From NCBI GenBank assembly GCA_050247255.1, contig JBFWUM010000013.1, positions 21,180 through 85,179 on the forward strand: a stretch of DNA of 64,000 nucleotides. Reading direction: 5' to 3'. Below are positions 15,898-24,549 of the stretch, in pieces. Below the pieces are notes generated by a model, which saw nothing but the letters and a program-made list of their open reading frames with translations, did no database searches and was not told the DNA's origin. This DNA is from JBFWUM01 sp050247255. GTDB taxonomy: Bacteria > Acidobacteriota > Vicinamibacteria > Vicinamibacterales > UBA2999. Position 1 is the stretch's first letter. Every line of letters begins with the position of its first letter. The position numbers and the translations under genes were made by a program.

Positions 15898-16680
15898 GTG
15901 CAGATCGATCCCGAGGTGTCGATCGTCATCCCGCTCAAGGACGAGGCGCTCAACGTCGACGAGCTGCACGACGAGCTGACCGGCGTCATGGCGCAGATCG
16001 GCGTCCCCTACGAGCTGATCCTGGTCGACGATGGCAGCACTGACGGGACGTTTGCGCGGCTCGAGCGCATCCAGGCGGCCGATCCGCTGGTGCGCGTGAT
16101 CCGCTTTACCCGTAACTTCGGTCAGACGGCAGCGTTTGCCGCCGGTTTCGCGCACGCGCGCGGCCGTTACATCATCACGTCCGACGGCGACCTGCAGAAC
16201 GATCCGGCGGACATTCCGCGCATGCTGACGCTGGCCCACCGCAAGGACATGGTCTGCGGCTGGCGCCGGAACCGGCAGGACGCGCTGCTGACGCGCCACC
16301 TGCCATCGGTCGTGGCCAACTGGCTGATCAGCCTGGTGAGCGGCGTGAAGCTGCACGACAACGGCTGCTCGCTGAAGGTCTTCCGCGCCGAGGTGGTCAA
16401 GCCGCTGCGGCTGCGCCCAGGCATGCACCGCTACCTGCCGGCACTGGCCAGCCAGCTTGGCGGGCGGGTGGCCGAGGTGTCGGTCAACCATCGCCCGCGC
16501 CGGTTCGGCCAGTCGAAGTACGGCCTGTCGCGCACCTTCACTGTCGTCCGCGACCTGTTCGAGCTGCGGCGGCTGATGCGCGACGCCTCGGACCCGTCTA
16601 CGCCGATGCCGGTGATCTACGCGATCGCGGAAATTCGCGAGACGGACCACCGGGACGCCGGGACACCGGGGTATTCTTAG
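15898..16680 (+). CDS. Family 2 glycosyltransferase (DPM1/polyprenyl-phosphate type)
   Basis: 260 aa. GT-A fold motifs: VSIVIPLKDEALNVDELHDE, ILVDDGSTDGT, TRNFGQTAAFAAGF, IITSDGDLQNDP (DxD region) and HRPRRFGQSKYGLSRT. These match DPM1-like enzymes that load a sugar on a polyprenyl phosphate. It lacks the C-terminal membrane helices of some relatives. GTG start lies 1 nt after the DedA stop. A partner for GT39-type enzymes such as 13793-15259 is plausible, since those use polyprenyl-phosphate sugars. Confidence 0.88.
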   Translation: MQIDPEVSIVIPLKDEALNVDELHDELTGVMAQIGVPYELILVDDGSTDGTFARLERIQAADPLVRVIRFTRNFGQTAAFAAGFAHARGRYIITSDGDLQNDPADIPRMLTLAHRKDMVCGWRRNRQDALLTRHLPSVVANWLISLVSGVKLHDNGCSLKVFRAEVVKPLRLRPGMHRYLPALASQLGGRVAEVSVNHRPRRFGQSKYGLSRTFTVVRDLFELRRLMRDASDPSTPMPVIYAIAEIRETDHRDAGTPGYS

Positions 16681-16685
16681 GGTTC

Positions 16686-17516
16686 ATGGCGTACCGCAGC
16701 CCCCTCGAGGCGAAGATCGCGAAGAAGGCGACCAAGGCGATCACCGACTTCAACCTGATCGAGAACGGCGACCGGGTGATGGTCGGCGTGTCTGGCGGGA
16801 AGGACTCGTGGGCGCTCATCCAGATCCTGGACGAGCTGCGGCAACGGGCGCCGATCGATTTCTCGCTCGTCGCCGTCAACGTCGACTCCGGCTACAAGGA
16901 CTACAAGCACGACGTCATCGCCCGCACCTGCGAGGAGCGCGGCTGGGAGTACCGGATCGAGCACACGTCGATCGGCGACGTGATGGACGACCTGCTCGAG
17001 GCCAATGCCACGCCCTGTTCGCTCTGCGCGCGGCTGCGCCGCGGCGTGCTGTACCGGATTGCGAGCGAGGTCGGCGCCACCAAGATTGCGCTCGGCCACC
17101 ATCTCGACGACTTCATCGAGACGCTGCTCCTGAACCTGTTCTTCGCCGGGTCGCTGAAGGCGATGCCGGCGCGGCTGGTTTCGGACAACGGCGAGCACAC
17201 AGTCATCCGGCCGCTCGTCTACGTCGAGGAAGCCGAGGCGCGGTTGTACGCGAAGGAGCGGGGGCTGCAGATCATCGGCTGCTGCTGCCCGGCGTGCGGC
17301 GACCTGAGCCTGCAGCGGCAGCGCGTCAAGCGCCTGATCACCGACCTCGAGGTCGAGCATGCCGGCGTGAAGCAGTCGATGCTCAAGGCGCTCGGCAACG
17401 TCATGCCGCGCCACCTGCTCGATACGCGCCTGAACCCGAGCGGCGAGCTGCGCGACAGCGTCGCGCTGCGGCTCGAGGACGAGACCGTTTCCAACCTGAT
17501 CCAGATCCGCCACTAG
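16686..17516 (+). CDS. ttcA: tRNA 2-thiocytidine biosynthesis protein TtcA
   Basis: 276 aa. PP-loop VSGGKDSWALI near residue 37, CSLCARLRRG (CxxC for the 4Fe-4S cluster), LGHHLDDFIETLLLNL, and a second cysteine motif CCCPACGD. TtcA thiolates C32 of certain tRNAs using ATP and an iron-sulfur cluster. TilS is excluded by the two cysteine motifs. It starts 5 nt after the GT2 gene and is followed 3 nt later by dtd, giving a small tRNA-maintenance pair. Confidence 0.93.
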   Translation: MAYRSPLEAKIAKKATKAITDFNLIENGDRVMVGVSGGKDSWALIQILDELRQRAPIDFSLVAVNVDSGYKDYKHDVIARTCEERGWEYRIEHTSIGDVMDDLLEANATPCSLCARLRRGVLYRIASEVGATKIALGHHLDDFIETLLLNLFFAGSLKAMPARLVSDNGEHTVIRPLVYVEEAEARLYAKERGLQIIGCCCPACGDLSLQRQRVKRLITDLEVEHAGVKQSMLKALGNVMPRHLLDTRLNPSGELRDSVALRLEDETVSNLIQIRH

Positions 17517-17519
17517 TCG

Positions 17520-17972
17520 ATGCGCGCCGTCGTCCAGCGCGTGGCCCGGGCTCGCGTGACGGTCGGCGACCGCGTGGCGGGCGAGATCGGCCCCGGGCTG
17601 CTGGTGCTGCTCGGGGTGGCCGCGCCCGACACGGCTGCCGATGCGGCCTACGTCGCCGGCAAGATCCGCGACATCCGCATCTTCGACGGCCCGGAGGGCA
17701 AGGGGATGGACCGTTCCGTGGCCGACGCTGGCGGCGCAGTGCTGGTGGTCTCCCAGTTCACCCTCTACGGCGACATCCGCAAGGGGCGGCGGCCGGCGTT
17801 CGACGTCGCGGCGCGCCCCGGCCAGGCGCGCGAACTCTACGAGGCAGTCGTGAGAGAATTGCGCGCGGCACAACTCCAGGTCGCGACCGGCGAGTTCCAG
17901 GCGATGATGCGCGTGGAGCTCGTCAACGACGGCCCGGTAACCATCCTCATCGACAGCACAAAGACGTTCTGA
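17520..17972 (+). CDS. dtd: D-aminoacyl-tRNA deacylase
   Basis: 150 aa. The two signature motifs SQFTLYGD (with the preceding VLVVS) and NDGPVT near the C-terminus are present, as is the N-terminal MRAVVQRVARARVTV. It removes D-amino acids wrongly attached to tRNA. The stop overlaps the ATG of the next gene (TGATG). Confidence 0.96.
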   Translation: MRAVVQRVARARVTVGDRVAGEIGPGLLVLLGVAAPDTAADAAYVAGKIRDIRIFDGPEGKGMDRSVADAGGAVLVVSQFTLYGDIRKGRRPAFDVAARPGQARELYEAVVRELRAAQLQVATGEFQAMMRVELVNDGPVTILIDSTKTF

Positions 17973-18805
17973 TGAAGCTCCTGGCGTGTGCGTTCGTCCT
18001 CATCCCGGCGCTGGCCTTCGGCCAGCAGCGCCCCCTCGTCACCGAAGATCCCGAAACGATCGGCGCCGAGCGCGTGCTGATCGAGGCCGGGTTCGACCAT
18101 GTCCGCGCGGCGGAGTTTCCGGTGTCCGGCTTGAAGGGGAACCTGACGCGGTTCCCGCTGATCGGCATCAGCTTCGGCATCGGCGATATCGGCGAAGTGC
18201 AGATTGACGGCGGGCTCTACAACCGCCTGTCGATCACCGACCGCCGAATGGCGCCGCTCTCTCACGTGGTCACGGCGACCGGTGATTCCACCGCGGACGT
18301 CGAGGACATGATGGTCGGCACCAAGGTCCGGCTGATTTCGGAAGGCGCGTCGCGGCCGGCGATTGCCCTCCGGTCGGCGGTGAAGATCCCCAACGCCGGC
18401 AACGAGAGCGGGCTGGGGCTCGACACGATGGACTTCCATTCCACCGTGCTCATTGCCAAGACGGTGCAGTCGGTCCGGCTGGTCGGCAACATCGGCCTCG
18501 GCATCCTCAGCGACCCGACGCGCGGCGATCGGCAGAACGACGTGGTCCTGTACGGCCTGTCGTTTGCGCGGGCCGTCAGCGCCGGCGCGGAGGTCGTCGG
18601 CGAAATCAACGGCCGGCTCGATACCCGCAACGGCGAGCCGCCGCCCGGCACCGAGTCGCGCAGCATGGGCCGGTTCGGCGCCCGCTACACGACCGGCAGT
18701 TTCCGCCTGGACGGCGCGCTGCTGTTCGGGATCACCGCCAACGACCCGGGCTTCGGGGTCACCGGAGGCTTCACCTACGTCTTCAGCGGGTTCAGGCTGC
18801 CGTGA
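17972..18805 (+). CDS. Secreted outer-membrane beta-barrel-like protein of unknown function
   Basis: 277 aa. Signal peptide MKLLACAFVLIPALAFGQ, then PLVTEDPETIGAERVLIEAG and repeated amphipathic strands (IGDIGEVQIDGGLYNRLSI; RSMGRFGARYTTGSFRLDGA) ending GFTYVFSGFRLP. The pattern suggests a barrel of the kind annotated as putative transporter or phenol-degradation (meta) channel. No substrate can be inferred. The ATG overlaps the dtd stop, so it is at least co-transcribed. Confidence 0.6.
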   Translation: MKLLACAFVLIPALAFGQQRPLVTEDPETIGAERVLIEAGFDHVRAAEFPVSGLKGNLTRFPLIGISFGIGDIGEVQIDGGLYNRLSITDRRMAPLSHVVTATGDSTADVEDMMVGTKVRLISEGASRPAIALRSAVKIPNAGNESGLGLDTMDFHSTVLIAKTVQSVRLVGNIGLGILSDPTRGDRQNDVVLYGLSFARAVSAGAEVVGEINGRLDTRNGEPPPGTESRSMGRFGARYTTGSFRLDGALLFGITANDPGFGVTGGFTYVFSGFRLP

Positions 18806-18815
18806 GAACCGAGTC

Positions 18816-18974
18816 GTTCCTTCTTCCCGGTTCCCGCTTCCCCGTTCGTGTTCTCGTTCGATTGGCACATGGTTCAGCGTCCGGAGTCTTTCAAAGCCGG
18901 CGTCGTCGCGTGCGTCGAGCCGGGAGATCCGAACCTGAACACGAACGGGGAAGCGGGAACAGGGAAGGATGAAC
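18816..18974. repeat. Inverted pair of the GTTCGTGTTC/GAACACGAAC repeat family
   Basis: Left arm 18816-18862 (GTTCC, TTCCCGCTTCCCCGTTCGTG), right arm about 18930-18974 (CTGAACACGAACGGGG, AAGCGGGAAC, AGGGAAGG). The arms are inverted copies with a few mismatches and a ~67-bp centre. The left arm resembles 7043-7090. The right arm ends over the start of dapF and supplies the purine-rich sequence that acts as its likely ribosome site. Confidence 0.85.
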
Positions 18975-18977
18975 GGC

Positions 18978-19769
18978 ATGCGCGTGATCAAATCGCACGC
19001 GTACGGGAACGACTTCCTGCTCGTGCCGGGGGCGGCGCCGGCCGATGCGGCGAGGCTGACGCAGCGTCTCTGCCATCGGCATGAAGGCATCGGCGCCGAC
19101 GGCGTGATCTTCTGCGAGCTGCGCGACCGTGGCTCGACGATGACGCTGCTCAACGCCGATGGCAGCCCGTCGGAGCTGTCGGGCAACGGCCTGCGCTGCC
19201 TCGCGGCCTACGTGGCGCGCGAGCAGCAGCTCCGCGATGGCGACACGGTGACCGTGGACACGGGCGCCGGCACCAAGGTGCTCGAGTTGCTCGGACGCGA
19301 CGGCGGCCGGTACCGCTTCCGGGCGGCGATGGGCGCGCCGACCGACCTGCGCCAGGTGAAGATCCCGGTGCTCGGTGAGACGATCACCGCCTCGGTGCTC
19401 GGCATGGGCAACCCGCAGTGCGTGGTCCTCGGCCCGTTGCCGGACAGCGCGCGATTCCATAAGCTCGGGCCGGCGCTGGCGACGCACGCGCTGTTCCCGG
19501 CCGGCACCAACGTCGAGTTCGCGGTCGTCGAGGCGCCTGAGCGCGTCCGCATCGTGATCTGGGAGCGCGGCGTCGGGCCAACGACCTCGTCGGGCACCGG
19601 TTCATCGGCGGCGGCGGTGGCCGCGGCGGCGCATGGCGGCGCCGCCCGGGACGTGGAGGTGATCGCCCCCGGCGGATCGCAGCGCGTGGAGTGGCGCGAT
19701 GACGGGGTGTACCTGACCGGGTGGGCCGAGCTCGTGCTGGAAGGGGAGTGGATTGCGGACACTGCATAA
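18978..19769 (+). CDS. dapF: Diaminopimelate epimerase-like protein with both catalytic cysteines replaced by serine
   Basis: 263 aa from ATG 18978. The ATG at 18969 lies in the repeat and only 1 nt after the AAGG, so the later ATG, with GGAAGG about 10 nt upstream, is preferred. DapF fold motifs: SHAYGNDFLLV, HEGIGADGVI, NADGSPSELSGNGLRC, MGNPQCV and ERGVGPTTSSGTGSS. DapF interconverts L,L- and meso-diaminopimelate with two cysteines in the CGNG and CGxG loops. Here both are serine (codons 19179-19181 and 19590-19592). It may be a weak or different isomerase. It overlaps the transporter gene by 17 nt. Confidence 0.8.
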   Translation: MRVIKSHAYGNDFLLVPGAAPADAARLTQRLCHRHEGIGADGVIFCELRDRGSTMTLLNADGSPSELSGNGLRCLAAYVAREQQLRDGDTVTVDTGAGTKVLELLGRDGGRYRFRAAMGAPTDLRQVKIPVLGETITASVLGMGNPQCVVLGPLPDSARFHKLGPALATHALFPAGTNVEFAVVEAPERVRIVIWERGVGPTTSSGTGSSAAAVAAAAHGGAARDVEVIAPGGSQRVEWRDDGVYLTGWAELVLEGEWIADTA

Positions 19770-21273
19770 GGCCCGCGAGAACGTCGAGGTCTATTCGCCC
19801 GCCGAAGAGCAGTTCAACCGGCGCCGGCAGACGGTCGGCCTGATCCTGGCACCGATCGTCCTCGTCGGCATGATCGCCGCGCCGATCCCGATCGCCGAAG
19901 AGGCGCACAGGATGGCCGGCATCCTGGCCATGGTGGTCGTCCTCTGGATCACCGAGGCGCTGCCGCTGTCGGTCACCGCCCTGCTCGGGCCGACGCTGGC
20001 GATCATCCTGCAGGTGGCGCCGGCGCGCGCCGCGCTGGCGCCGTTTGCCGACCCGATCATCTTCCTCTTCATCGGCGCGCTGATCCTGGCCGAGGCGATG
20101 TTCGTCCACGGGCTCGACCGGCGCATCGCGTTCGGCGCGCTCGCATGGAAGTTCGTCGGCTCGAGCGCCGGCCGGATCCTGATCGTGTACGGCGGCGTCG
20201 CCACCGTGCTGTCGATGTGGATCAGCAACACCGCCACGACGGCGATGATGTTTCCGATCGGGCTGTCGATCGTCGCCCACGTCAGCGAGGCCAACCGCGG
20301 GCGGAACGTCACCGGGTTCGCCACGGCGATGATGCTGATCACGGCCTTCGGCGCCTCCATCGGCGGCCTGGCGACGCCGGTGGGGACGCCGCCGAACCTG
20401 ATCGGCATCGGCATGATCGAGCGGATCACCGGCGCCGATATCGGCTTCCTCAACTGGATGGCGCTCGGCGTGCCGGCGGTCATCGTCATGTTTGCCGCCC
20501 TGTGCGCCGTCTTCTATTTCCTCGCGGTGCGCGGCACCCACGTCGGCGAGTCGGGCACGGAAGTGGTGCAGCGCGAGCTGGCACTGCTCGGCCCGATGTC
20601 CCAGGGCGAGCGCAACGTACTGATCGCGTTCGGCGCGACGGTCGCGCTCTGGGTGGCGCCCGGCGTGTTCGCGCTGGCCGGCGCGGCGGATGCCCCCTTT
20701 GCCCAGACCTACGCTGCGGCGATGCCCGAAGGGGTCGCGGCGATGGTCGGCGCGGTGCTGCTGTTCCTGCTGCCGGTCAACTGGCGGGCGCGCCAGTTCA
20801 CGCTGACGTGGGACCAGGCCTCGAAGATCGACTGGGGCATCATCCTGCTCTACGGCGGCGGCCTGGCGCTTGGGACCCTCTCGTTCGAGACCGGGCTCGC
20901 GGAGGCGATGGGCCGGGGCATCACCGCCACGCTCCCGTCCCCCGACACGACCTCGCTGACGATCCTGTTCACCGCCACGGCGATCCTGCTGTCGGAGACG
21001 ACGTCGAACACCGCCGCCGCAAACATGATCATCCCGGTGGCGATTGCCGTCTCCGAGGCGGCCGGCGTACGCTCCATCGAGCCGGCGCTCGGCGCGACGC
21101 TGGGCGCCAGCATGGGCTTCATGATGCCGGTCTCGACGCCCACGAACGCCATCGTTTACAGTTCGGGCTACATCCCGATCGGCCAGATGATGCGCTACGG
21201 CATCATCCTGGACATCCTCGGGTTCTTCGTGATCACGGCCGTGGTGCTCGGCCTGGCGCCACTGGTGTTCTAG
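19753..21273 (+). CDS. DASS-family anion:sodium symporter (SLC13, CitT/SdcS type)
   Basis: 506 aa, about eleven helices. Both halves show the family SNT signatures that bind Na and carboxylate: SMWISNTATTAMM and SETTSNTAAANM. TPVGTPPNLIG and PVSTPTNAIVYSSG follow in the matching repeat positions. Likely takes up di- or tricarboxylates with sodium at the cytoplasmic membrane; the exact anion is not predictable. TTG start inside the end of dapF. Confidence 0.9.
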   Translation: MRTLHKARENVEVYSPAEEQFNRRRQTVGLILAPIVLVGMIAAPIPIAEEAHRMAGILAMVVVLWITEALPLSVTALLGPTLAIILQVAPARAALAPFADPIIFLFIGALILAEAMFVHGLDRRIAFGALAWKFVGSSAGRILIVYGGVATVLSMWISNTATTAMMFPIGLSIVAHVSEANRGRNVTGFATAMMLITAFGASIGGLATPVGTPPNLIGIGMIERITGADIGFLNWMALGVPAVIVMFAALCAVFYFLAVRGTHVGESGTEVVQRELALLGPMSQGERNVLIAFGATVALWVAPGVFALAGAADAPFAQTYAAAMPEGVAAMVGAVLLFLLPVNWRARQFTLTWDQASKIDWGIILLYGGGLALGTLSFETGLAEAMGRGITATLPSPDTTSLTILFTATAILLSETTSNTAAANMIIPVAIAVSEAAGVRSIEPALGATLGASMGFMMPVSTPTNAIVYSSGYIPIGQMMRYGIILDILGFFVITAVVLGLAPLVF

Positions 21274-21275
21274 CA

Positions 21276-21297
21276 GGGCACCCCTCTACGGGGTGCC
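21276..21297. repeat. Stem-loop of the GGCGCCCC/GGGGCGCC palindrome family
   Basis: GGCACCCC-TCTAC-GGGGTGCC, a perfect 8-bp stem between the transporter stop and the next gene. It matches the palindromes in rnpB (33443-33464) and at 54360-54381, with paired G-to-A and C-to-T changes that keep the stem. An AGGAG ribosome site follows directly. Confidence 0.75.
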
Positions 21298-21303
21298 AGG
21301 AGA

Positions 21304-21741
21304 ATGGGAATGCGACTGTGCTTCTCGCTGCTGATCCTGCTCGTTGCCGCCGTTCCAGCCGCGGCACAGGAGCCGGATCCCGACGAGATCCCGTGGACGG
21401 TCACCGTCAAGCTGACCGGCGGGCCGAACGATTACGACCGCGAGATCTCGCTGACCCATCTCGGCGCCGTCACCGCCATCGACCGCAAGGCCAGCAAGAC
21501 CGTCACCGAGCAGTTGTCGGACGACGAGCTGCTGACGATGTCGCTGCTGGCGCGCGGCTATGCGCCCAACGACCTCGTGGACGCGACCTGCACCAACTGC
21601 ATTGCGTATGTGTTGAGCATCGACGCCAACGGGCGCATCTATTCGGTGAGCTTTACCGAGCGCCAGCTGGCCAGTTCGGGCGCCGAGACGTTGGTCAGGG
21701 CGATGCGGCGAATCCTGACCCGGATGCTCGTCCTCGGCTAA
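21304..21741 (+). CDS. Small secreted protein of unknown function
   Basis: 145 aa. Signal peptide MGMRLCFSLLILLVAAVPAAAQ. The mature ~120 residues begin WTVTVKLTGGPNDYDREISL, contain a TCTNC pair of cysteines and end in an amphipathic helix (AETLVRAMRRILTRMLVLG). The GG-containing first strand and DELLTMSLL stretch recall protealysin-inhibitor (emfourin-like) small proteins, but this is weak. AGGAG lies 1 nt upstream of ATG 21304, so ATG 21310 may be the true start. Confidence 0.6.
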   Translation: MGMRLCFSLLILLVAAVPAAAQEPDPDEIPWTVTVKLTGGPNDYDREISLTHLGAVTAIDRKASKTVTEQLSDDELLTMSLLARGYAPNDLVDATCTNCIAYVLSIDANGRIYSVSFTERQLASSGAETLVRAMRRILTRMLVLG

Positions 21742-21756
21742 ATCTTCGTACTCCGC

Positions 21757-22335
21757 CTACCGCCGGCGTCGCGCCGACTGCGACGTCGCTTCCGCATCCA
21801 GCTCCGTCAGCACGTCCTCGATCCGCGCTTTCGCGCCGTCCAGCAACGCCGGAATCGCCTGGTAGTCACCCGCCTGGATCGCCGCGCCCGCTTTTTGCAC
21901 GTCGTCGTCAACTGTGGCGATGGCGGCTTCGAGCGGACGCAGCGTTCGCTGTGGGACGCGGGCGGCGCGCGCCGCCTCGACGCGCGATCGGGCCTGCGAG
22001 ACCAGGGCGGTGAGTTCGGCGAGCCCGCGCTCCGCCTCGCCGCGGAGGCGGGCCTTGGTGTCGGCGGCTTCGCGGGCGGCGTTCTGCGCCTGCTCGCGGC
22101 TGGTGAGGGCGTTGTCGAGCGCCAGGCGGTAGTCGCCGGCGGCCACGGCCTCCTCGGATCGCGTGAGCGCATCGGTGGCGGCGGAGAAGCTCCCGGCGGC
22201 GTACTGCTCCGCGCCGGCGGCGCGCGCCGCCTCGATGGCGCCGAGGGCCTGGTCCATTTCCTTGTTCGGGGGTTCACCGCACGCGATTGCCGCCATCGCG
22301 AGCGCAAGAGACAGGGGCAGCAACCAACGGGGCAT
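21757..22335 (-). CDS. Alanine-rich helical lipoprotein (DUF4398-like)
   Basis: 192 aa. The N-terminus is a lipoprotein signal with AIAC (Cys19). The rest is helical and Ala/Glu/Arg-rich, with two copies of a pattern like YAAGSFSAATDALTRSEEAV and YRLALDNALTSREQAQNAA, as in DUF4398 or TPR-like repeats. Likely anchored to a membrane from the periplasmic side; function unknown. ATG 22335 is 18 bp from the divergent radC start. A TATACT on the minus strand 8 nt before the ATG could be a -10 box. Confidence 0.65.
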   Translation of the reverse strand: MPRWLLPLSLALAMAAIACGEPPNKEMDQALGAIEAARAAGAEQYAAGSFSAATDALTRSEEAVAAGDYRLALDNALTSREQAQNAAREAADTKARLRGEAERGLAELTALVSQARSRVEAARAARVPQRTLRPLEAAIATVDDDVQKAGAAIQAGDYQAIPALLDGAKARIEDVLTELDAEATSQSARRRR

Positions 22336-22343
22336 CCGTCCGA

Positions 22344-22349
22344 GTATAG
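22344..22349 (-). promoter_or_regulatory. TATACT -10-like box for the lipoprotein gene
   Basis: Minus-strand TATACT ends 8 nt before the ATG at 22335, inside the 18-bp space shared with radC. It would give a transcript with almost no leader. No -35 is recognised. Confidence 0.3.
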
Positions 22350-22353
22350 ACCG

Positions 22354-23037
22354 ATGAAAGACGTTGCGCCGCACGATCGTCCGCGCGAAAAGCTGTCGCG
22401 CCTCGGGCCGGCCGGGCTCGGCGACAACGAGCTGCTGGCGCTGGTGCTCGGCAGCGGGTCGCGTGATCGCGATGCGCTGCACCTGGCGAACCGCCTGCTG
22501 GCCGAGTCGGGCGGCGTCCACGGGCTGACGCGCTGCCTGGTGGGCAACCTGCGGGCGGTGCCTGGCGTCGGCGCGGCGCGCGCCGCGCAGATCCTCGCCG
22601 CCGTCGAACTGGGGCGGCGCACGCTCGTCCGCGGCGGAGCCGAACGGCCGCGGCTGACGACGCCGCGGCAGCTGGCGTCCTACCTGCTGCCGCAGTACGG
22701 TTCCGGGCCGGTGGAGCAGTTCGGCATCGTGATGCTCGACACCAAGCACCGGATGATCCGGATCAAGGTCGTCTCCACCGGCTCGCTCGACGCGACGGTG
22801 GTGCACCCGCGCGAGGTCTTCCGCGAGGCGGCGTCCGCCGCCGCCGCTGCCATCGTCCTGTTCCACAACCACCCGTCGGGCGACCCGACGCCCAGCCCCG
22901 ACGACCTGATCCTGACGACGCGCATGGTCAACGCCGGCGACATCATGGGGATCGATGTGGTCGATCACCTGATCCTGGCCGACCAGCGCTACTTCTCGCT
23001 GGTCGAGAGCGGACGCTTGCCGCAGCGCATGACGTAG
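22354..23037 (+). CDS. radC: RadC/JAB-domain (MPN+) protein
   Basis: 227 aa. An N-terminal helix-hairpin-helix region (LRAVPGVGAARAAQILAAVE) is followed by the MPN+ metalloprotease-like domain with the E-HxH-S-D set: EQFGIV, HNHPSGDPTPSPDD and GIDVVDHLIL. Despite the name, a repair role is not established for the family. The ATG at 22354 lies immediately next to the divergent lipoprotein gene. Confidence 0.92.
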   Translation: MKDVAPHDRPREKLSRLGPAGLGDNELLALVLGSGSRDRDALHLANRLLAESGGVHGLTRCLVGNLRAVPGVGAARAAQILAAVELGRRTLVRGGAERPRLTTPRQLASYLLPQYGSGPVEQFGIVMLDTKHRMIRIKVVSTGSLDATVVHPREVFREAASAAAAAIVLFHNHPSGDPTPSPDDLILTTRMVNAGDIMGIDVVDHLILADQRYFSLVESGRLPQRMT

Positions 23038-23063
23038 AGACCGCGGGGACTGAGGCCGCAGTC

Positions 23064-23162
23064 TAACCACAGAGCCGCGGGGGCACGGGGACCGCGCGAA
23101 GCGCGGCGCGCCACCGGCGCCAGCCTCTGCGCGTCTCGGTGTCTCTGTGGCCCCGTGGTTAA
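23064..23162. repeat. Diverged inverted repeat (TAACCACAGAG / CTCTGTGG..GTGGTTA)
   Basis: Left arm begins TAACCACAGAGCCGCGGGGG; right arm ends TCTCTGTGGCCCCGTGGTTA. The ends match as inverted copies, with more mismatches inside than in the other families. CGCGCGAAGCGCG forms a small central palindrome. It fills most of the 181 bp between radC and larC. Confidence 0.65.
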
Positions 23163-23218
23163 GCTGCGTGCTCCGCCAGTCTCCAAATCCCTGACAAGTC
23201 GACTAAGATCAAGAGATC

Positions 23219-24547
23219 GTGCGGCTCCTCTATTTTGACTGCTTCTCCGGCGCGGCCGGCGACATGGTGCTCGGCGCGTTGATCGATGCCGGCGTGCCGT
23301 TCGAGGACGTGCGCCGGGCTCTGGGGAGCCTGGCGGTGGACCCGGAGGCGGTGTCGGTCGAGCGCGTCCTCCGCTGCGGCGTGTCGGCGACGAAGTTCCA
23401 CGTCCGCGGGGAAGCGCATCCGCACGACCATGACCATGCGCACGACCACGAGCATGGCCACGATCACGGGCATCACCACGAGCATGGGCATCACCACGAT
23501 GCCCCTTCGCACCCCCGCACCCCCGCACCCTCGCACCACGAAACCGTCCACCACCACGCGCACCGGTCGCTGAAGGAGATCGGGCGGCTCATCGACGGGT
23601 CGGCGTTGGGCGCTGCGGGGAAGGAACGGGCGAAGGAACTGTTCGCGCGGCTCGCGGAAGCCGAGGCGGCCATCCACAACATGCCGGTCGAGCAGGTCCA
23701 CCTCCACGAGGTCGGCGCCCTCGACTCCATCGTCGACATCGTCGGCAGCGTCTTCGCGCTCGAGGCGCTCGGCGTGTCAAGGGTTGTGGCGTCGCCGCTC
23801 AACGTCGGCAGCGGCATGATTCGCTCGGCCCACGGGCGCTACCCGGTGCCGGCCCCGGCCACGGCCCGGCTGCTGACCGGCGCGCCGATCTATTCAGGGC
23901 CGCCGCAGGCGGAACTGGTGACGCCGACCGGCGCGTTGCTCGTCACCGGGTACGCCTCGAGTTTTGGGCCAGTCCCCGCCATGCGCCTGGAGAAGATCGG
24001 CTACGGCGCCGGCACGCGTGACTTCAAGGACACCCCAAACGTGCTGCGGGTGCTCATCGGCGAAACGGCTTCCGATGCCCCCTCGCACGCCGTCGTCGTG
24101 ATGGAAGCCGAGATCGACGACATGAACCCGCAGATCTTCGGCGTGGTCATGGATCGGCTGCTGGCCGCCGGCGCGCTCGACGTCTTCTACACGCCGATCC
24201 AGATGAAGAAGAACCGTCCCGGTACGCTCCTGACGGTTGTCGCCGCGCCGGACGCGCGGGAGCGGCTGGCTGCGATTCTCTTCCGGGAGACGACGACGAT
24301 CGGCGTGCGCTACCGCGAGATGGTGCGCGAATGCCTCGACCGGGAAATAGTCACGGTGCGGACGCCGATGGGGGAGGTCCGCATCAAGGTGGCGCGGCGT
24401 GACGGCGAGCTGTTCAATGCGTCGCCCGAGTTCGACGACCTGGCGCGACTGGCGGAGGCATCGGGCCGGCCGGTCAAGGACGTGCAGGCGGCGGCCATGA
24501 AGGCGTTTCTCGACAGCGGGCAGCAGGCCGCGGGCGGCGGGCGGTAG
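23219..24547 (+). CDS. larC: Nickel-pincer cofactor insertion protein LarC
   Basis: 442 aa in one frame. LarC puts nickel into the pyridinium-bisthiocarboxylate mononucleotide cofactor with CTP. MRLLYFDCFSGAAGDMVLGA is the family start. A long His/Asp-rich segment (residues ~67-120) is a likely nickel store. EVGALDSIVDIVG, PVPAPATARLL and ELVTPTGALL follow. The LarC2 part includes EAEIDDMNPQIFG. In Lactobacillus larC is split and joined by frameshifting; here no shift is needed. GTG start at 23219. No larA, larB or larE is within the window. A run of CACCCCCG-type octamers (23511-23538) codes the SHPRTPAPS linker. Confidence 0.93.
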   Translation: MRLLYFDCFSGAAGDMVLGALIDAGVPFEDVRRALGSLAVDPEAVSVERVLRCGVSATKFHVRGEAHPHDHDHAHDHEHGHDHGHHHEHGHHHDAPSHPRTPAPSHHETVHHHAHRSLKEIGRLIDGSALGAAGKERAKELFARLAEAEAAIHNMPVEQVHLHEVGALDSIVDIVGSVFALEALGVSRVVASPLNVGSGMIRSAHGRYPVPAPATARLLTGAPIYSGPPQAELVTPTGALLVTGYASSFGPVPAMRLEKIGYGAGTRDFKDTPNVLRVLIGETASDAPSHAVVVMEAEIDDMNPQIFGVVMDRLLAAGALDVFYTPIQMKKNRPGTLLTVVAAPDARERLAAILFRETTTIGVRYREMVRECLDREIVTVRTPMGEVRIKVARRDGELFNASPEFDDLARLAEASGRPVKDVQAAAMKAFLDSGQQAAGGGR

Positions 24548-24549
24548 GC

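Noticed and set aside
16686..17516. TilS instead of TtcA
   Set aside because: The CxxC cluster ligands CSLC and CCCPACGD and the length fit TtcA; TilS lacks them.
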